Shown piece after piece: positions 62,490 to 64,000 of a stretch of 64,000 nucleotides of DNA. The notes under the pieces were generated by a model. It saw only the letters and a list, made by a program, of their open reading frames with translations, was not told where the DNA came from and searched no databases. A program made the position numbers and the translations under genes. Origin of the DNA: DATMER01 sp963741305 (GTDB lineage Bacteria; Acidobacteriota; Thermoanaerobaculia; Multivoradales; UBA5704); the NCBI GenBank assembly GCA_963741305.1, contig CAVUHL010000003.1, positions 1,984,001-2,048,000 of the forward strand. Reading direction: 5' to 3'. Numbering within the stretch: position 1 is the first letter of the stretch; each line of letters starts with the position of its first letter.

Positions 62490-63845
62490 ATGTCGATAGA
62501 AGCGCTGCCACCGGTCCTGGATAGGGAAACAGCGCGCGGGCTGGACGCCTGTATCGAGGAGCTGCGCCCGGTCTGGGTCGCCCGGCTCCGGGACTACGTC
62601 TCGGTGCCGAGCACCTTCCGGTTCCCGGACGACGTCGCCGAGCGCACGCGCCTCTGCCTCGAAGGGGGCCTGAAGCCCGAGCACGTGCCCGAGCACGCCA
62701 CCCTGGCCCGCCGGATCGGCGACGACCTGGCGGCGCTGGGGCTCGATGTGACCCCGGGTGCAGGCACCCTGCCGGGTGACGAGGCGGGTATCCCGTACGT
62801 CCGTGCCCGGACGCCCGGCGAAGGGCCGGTGGATCTCCTCTTCTCGTCGCACTACGACGTCGTGGGGGCCGATCCCGCCGCCTGGCGCACGGATCCGTTC
62901 GTGGCTGTCGAGAGCGGTGGGTGGATCTTCGGCCGCGGGACCTCGGACGCCAAGGGGCCGCTGTCGGCCATGGTCTCGGCTTTTGAGGCCCTTTCGCGGC
63001 TCGGCCTGCGGCCCGCGCGCGCCATCGAGCTCGTCTTCACGGGCGACGAGGAGGTTGGCGGCCGGCGGGGCATCCGCTCCGCGGAGCTGCGCGGTGCCCT
63101 GGACGCCCGGGCCTGTGTGGTGGGCGAGCCCAGCTCCCTGCGCGGCGAGCGCACTGTCGGCATCATGACCAAGGGGCGTCTGGAGGCCTGCCTCACCGCC
63201 CGCCAGGGCAAGGATGCGAGCGCCCACTCGGCTCTGGGTGGGGACTCCCCCCTGGAGAGGATGGTGTCGGCCCTGGAGCACCTCCGGAGACGGCGGCCGG
63301 GCCTGACCGAGGCCTTCCGCGCCCGGGCCGAGGGGGAGGTGGCCTGGCGTGGCGTGGCCCGGGCGGAGCCGCAAGTGCGCATCCTGGGGCTGCGCCAATC
63401 CTCGGTGGCAGCGTCCGGCAACATCGCCGGTGGGGGCGCAGAGAGCCGCGTAGAGGTCCGTTTCCACCCGCCCATGACGGGCGTGCTGGTAGAGGAGTGG
63501 TTGCGCGCGGCTCTGGACGAGCTGGACGACAGGGAGCTCGCGGCCAGCGTCACGCTCTGGAACGACCCCGCCGTGCTGTCCCCCGAAGCCGGGTTGCACC
63601 AGGAGGTGATCCGTGCGGCGGACCGGATGGGCTTGCGGCTCTCGGTGGCCGCGTTTCCAGCCGGCTCCGACATGTCGCCGCTGGTCCGGCTGCATGGCAT
63701 TCCCACCTGCATCGCGAGCTGTGCCGACCTCACCGCCAACGGCATCCACGGCGACGACGAGCGGATCTCGGTGGAGGAGCTGACCGGCTCGGTCAAGCTC
63801 TACGCGGCCCTGATGCTGGGCTTGGGGCAGGAACCTCGACTCTGA
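62490..63845 (+). CDS. M20 family peptidase (ArgE/DapE-like)
   Basis: This 451-residue enzyme has the di-zinc M20 ligands: His in LLFSSHYDVVGADP, Asp in FGRGTSDAKGPLSAM, the Glu pair in VFTGDEEVGGRRG, GEPSS, and a distal His in NGIHGDDE. A dimerisation-type domain (IMTKGRLEACLTARQGKDAS) sits in the middle. M20 enzymes cut N-acyl or dipeptide bonds. As part of this operon it may release a free amino acid or mature the product. It starts 19 bases after the methyltransferase gene. Confidence 0.9.
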   Translation: MSIEALPPVLDRETARGLDACIEELRPVWVARLRDYVSVPSTFRFPDDVAERTRLCLEGGLKPEHVPEHATLARRIGDDLAALGLDVTPGAGTLPGDEAGIPYVRARTPGEGPVDLLFSSHYDVVGADPAAWRTDPFVAVESGGWIFGRGTSDAKGPLSAMVSAFEALSRLGLRPARAIELVFTGDEEVGGRRGIRSAELRGALDARACVVGEPSSLRGERTVGIMTKGRLEACLTARQGKDASAHSALGGDSPLERMVSALEHLRRRRPGLTEAFRARAEGEVAWRGVARAEPQVRILGLRQSSVAASGNIAGGGAESRVEVRFHPPMTGVLVEEWLRAALDELDDRELAASVTLWNDPAVLSPEAGLHQEVIRAADRMGLRLSVAAFPAGSDMSPLVRLHGIPTCIASCADLTANGIHGDDERISVEELTGSVKLYAALMLGLGQEPRL

Positions 63846-63859
63846 AGGAGGAATTGAAG

Positions 63860-64000
63860 ATGGGCGATACGGTTGCCATCCGCGAGGCCAGGACCGACGA
63901 TCTGCCGAACGTCATCGGCATCGTCCAGGGGGTTCTCGCGGAGTACGAGATCCCGGTGTGCAGCTCGGAGCTGAGCACCGAGCTGAGCAAGGTCGTCGAG
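63860..64000 (+). CDS. GNAT-type acetyltransferase (partial, C-terminus outside window)
   Basis: The first 47 codons of a gene running off the right edge are visible. The start (VAIREARTDDLPNVIGIVQG) is a typical GNAT N-terminus. AAGGAGG lies eight bases before the ATG. It is 14 bases after the M20 gene and probably in its operon. Confidence 0.7.
   Translation, partial: MGDTVAIREARTDDLPNVIGIVQGVLAEYEIPVCSSELSTELSKVVE

Overview
The window is a GC-rich bacterial chromosome segment that most likely comes from an Acidobacteriota member, possibly of the Thermoanaerobaculia type. This placement is an inference. It rests on an orphan MacB/FtsX permease of the ADOP (acidobacterial duplicated orphan permease) type, an ECF-like sigma factor of the class found next to Ser/Thr kinases in Acidobacteria, many secreted peptidases and lipoproteins, and dense overlapping operons (ATGA, GTGA and TTGA junctions). 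No rRNA, phage or IS element was seen. There is one tRNA gene, tRNA-Leu(CAG).

Layout. 1-5.6 kb: a Ser/Thr kinase with TPR region (cut by the window edge), its sigma factor, a secreted penicillin-acylase-family hydrolase, and a MutT Nudix enzyme. 5.7-18.4 kb: one rightward chain of overlapping genes running from a TonB-dependent receptor, a YfiR-like protein, a CHASE8-type histidine kinase, a receiver protein and a REC-HK-REC hybrid kinase into miaA, hfq, a TPR lipoprotein, pgsA and dnaE. 18.4-24.5 kb: a DinB-like protein, two M14 carboxypeptidase homologues of which one has lost its zinc ligands, a lipoprotein, and a small secreted HExxH protein. 24.5-26.5 kb: a vapBC-like and a hicBA-like toxin-antitoxin pair followed by a phased repeat array. 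26.5-28.6 kb: an ECF42-type sigma factor with its DGPF/YCII partner and a matching promoter, then a lone receiver protein. 28.6-35.2 kb: a DHH-CBS-CCA-transferase fusion, a secreted protein, rsmD, and a secreted glycoside-hydrolase-like protein. 35.0-48.0 kb: a leftward complex I operon nuoA-E-F-G-H-J-K-L-M-N followed by rex and a membrane protein; nuoB, C, D and I are absent. A near-consensus Rex operator lies in front of nuoA. 48.1-53.3 kb: a Uma2 protein, a polysaccharide deacetylase, tRNA-Leu, RNase R, and a UPF0175/DUF3368 toxin-antitoxin pair followed by a second phased array. 53.3-57.9 kb: a lipoprotein, a palindromic REP-like element, the ADOP permease, an isoprenylcysteine-methyltransferase-like protein and a secreted rhodanese. 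58.0-64.0 kb: a rightward operon with a cysteine desulfurase, an unknown protein, a radical SAM protein with a CCAEP tail, an ArsM-like methyltransferase with a Cys-rich tail, an M20 peptidase and a truncated GNAT.

Most unusual observation. Two non-coding stretches, 53012-53270 and 25997-26441, each carry a short motif repeated on an exact or nearly exact 21-bp register (two DNA turns) with unrelated sequence between copies. In the first, ten copies of TRTACA/TATATA fall on 13 slots spaced exactly 21 bp, and the three other slots all carry an in-register G-run. In the second, TGCGACA or its complement repeats in the same period with one-base phase slips. Both arrays lie directly 3' of a toxin-antitoxin pair. 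I know of no described element with this architecture.
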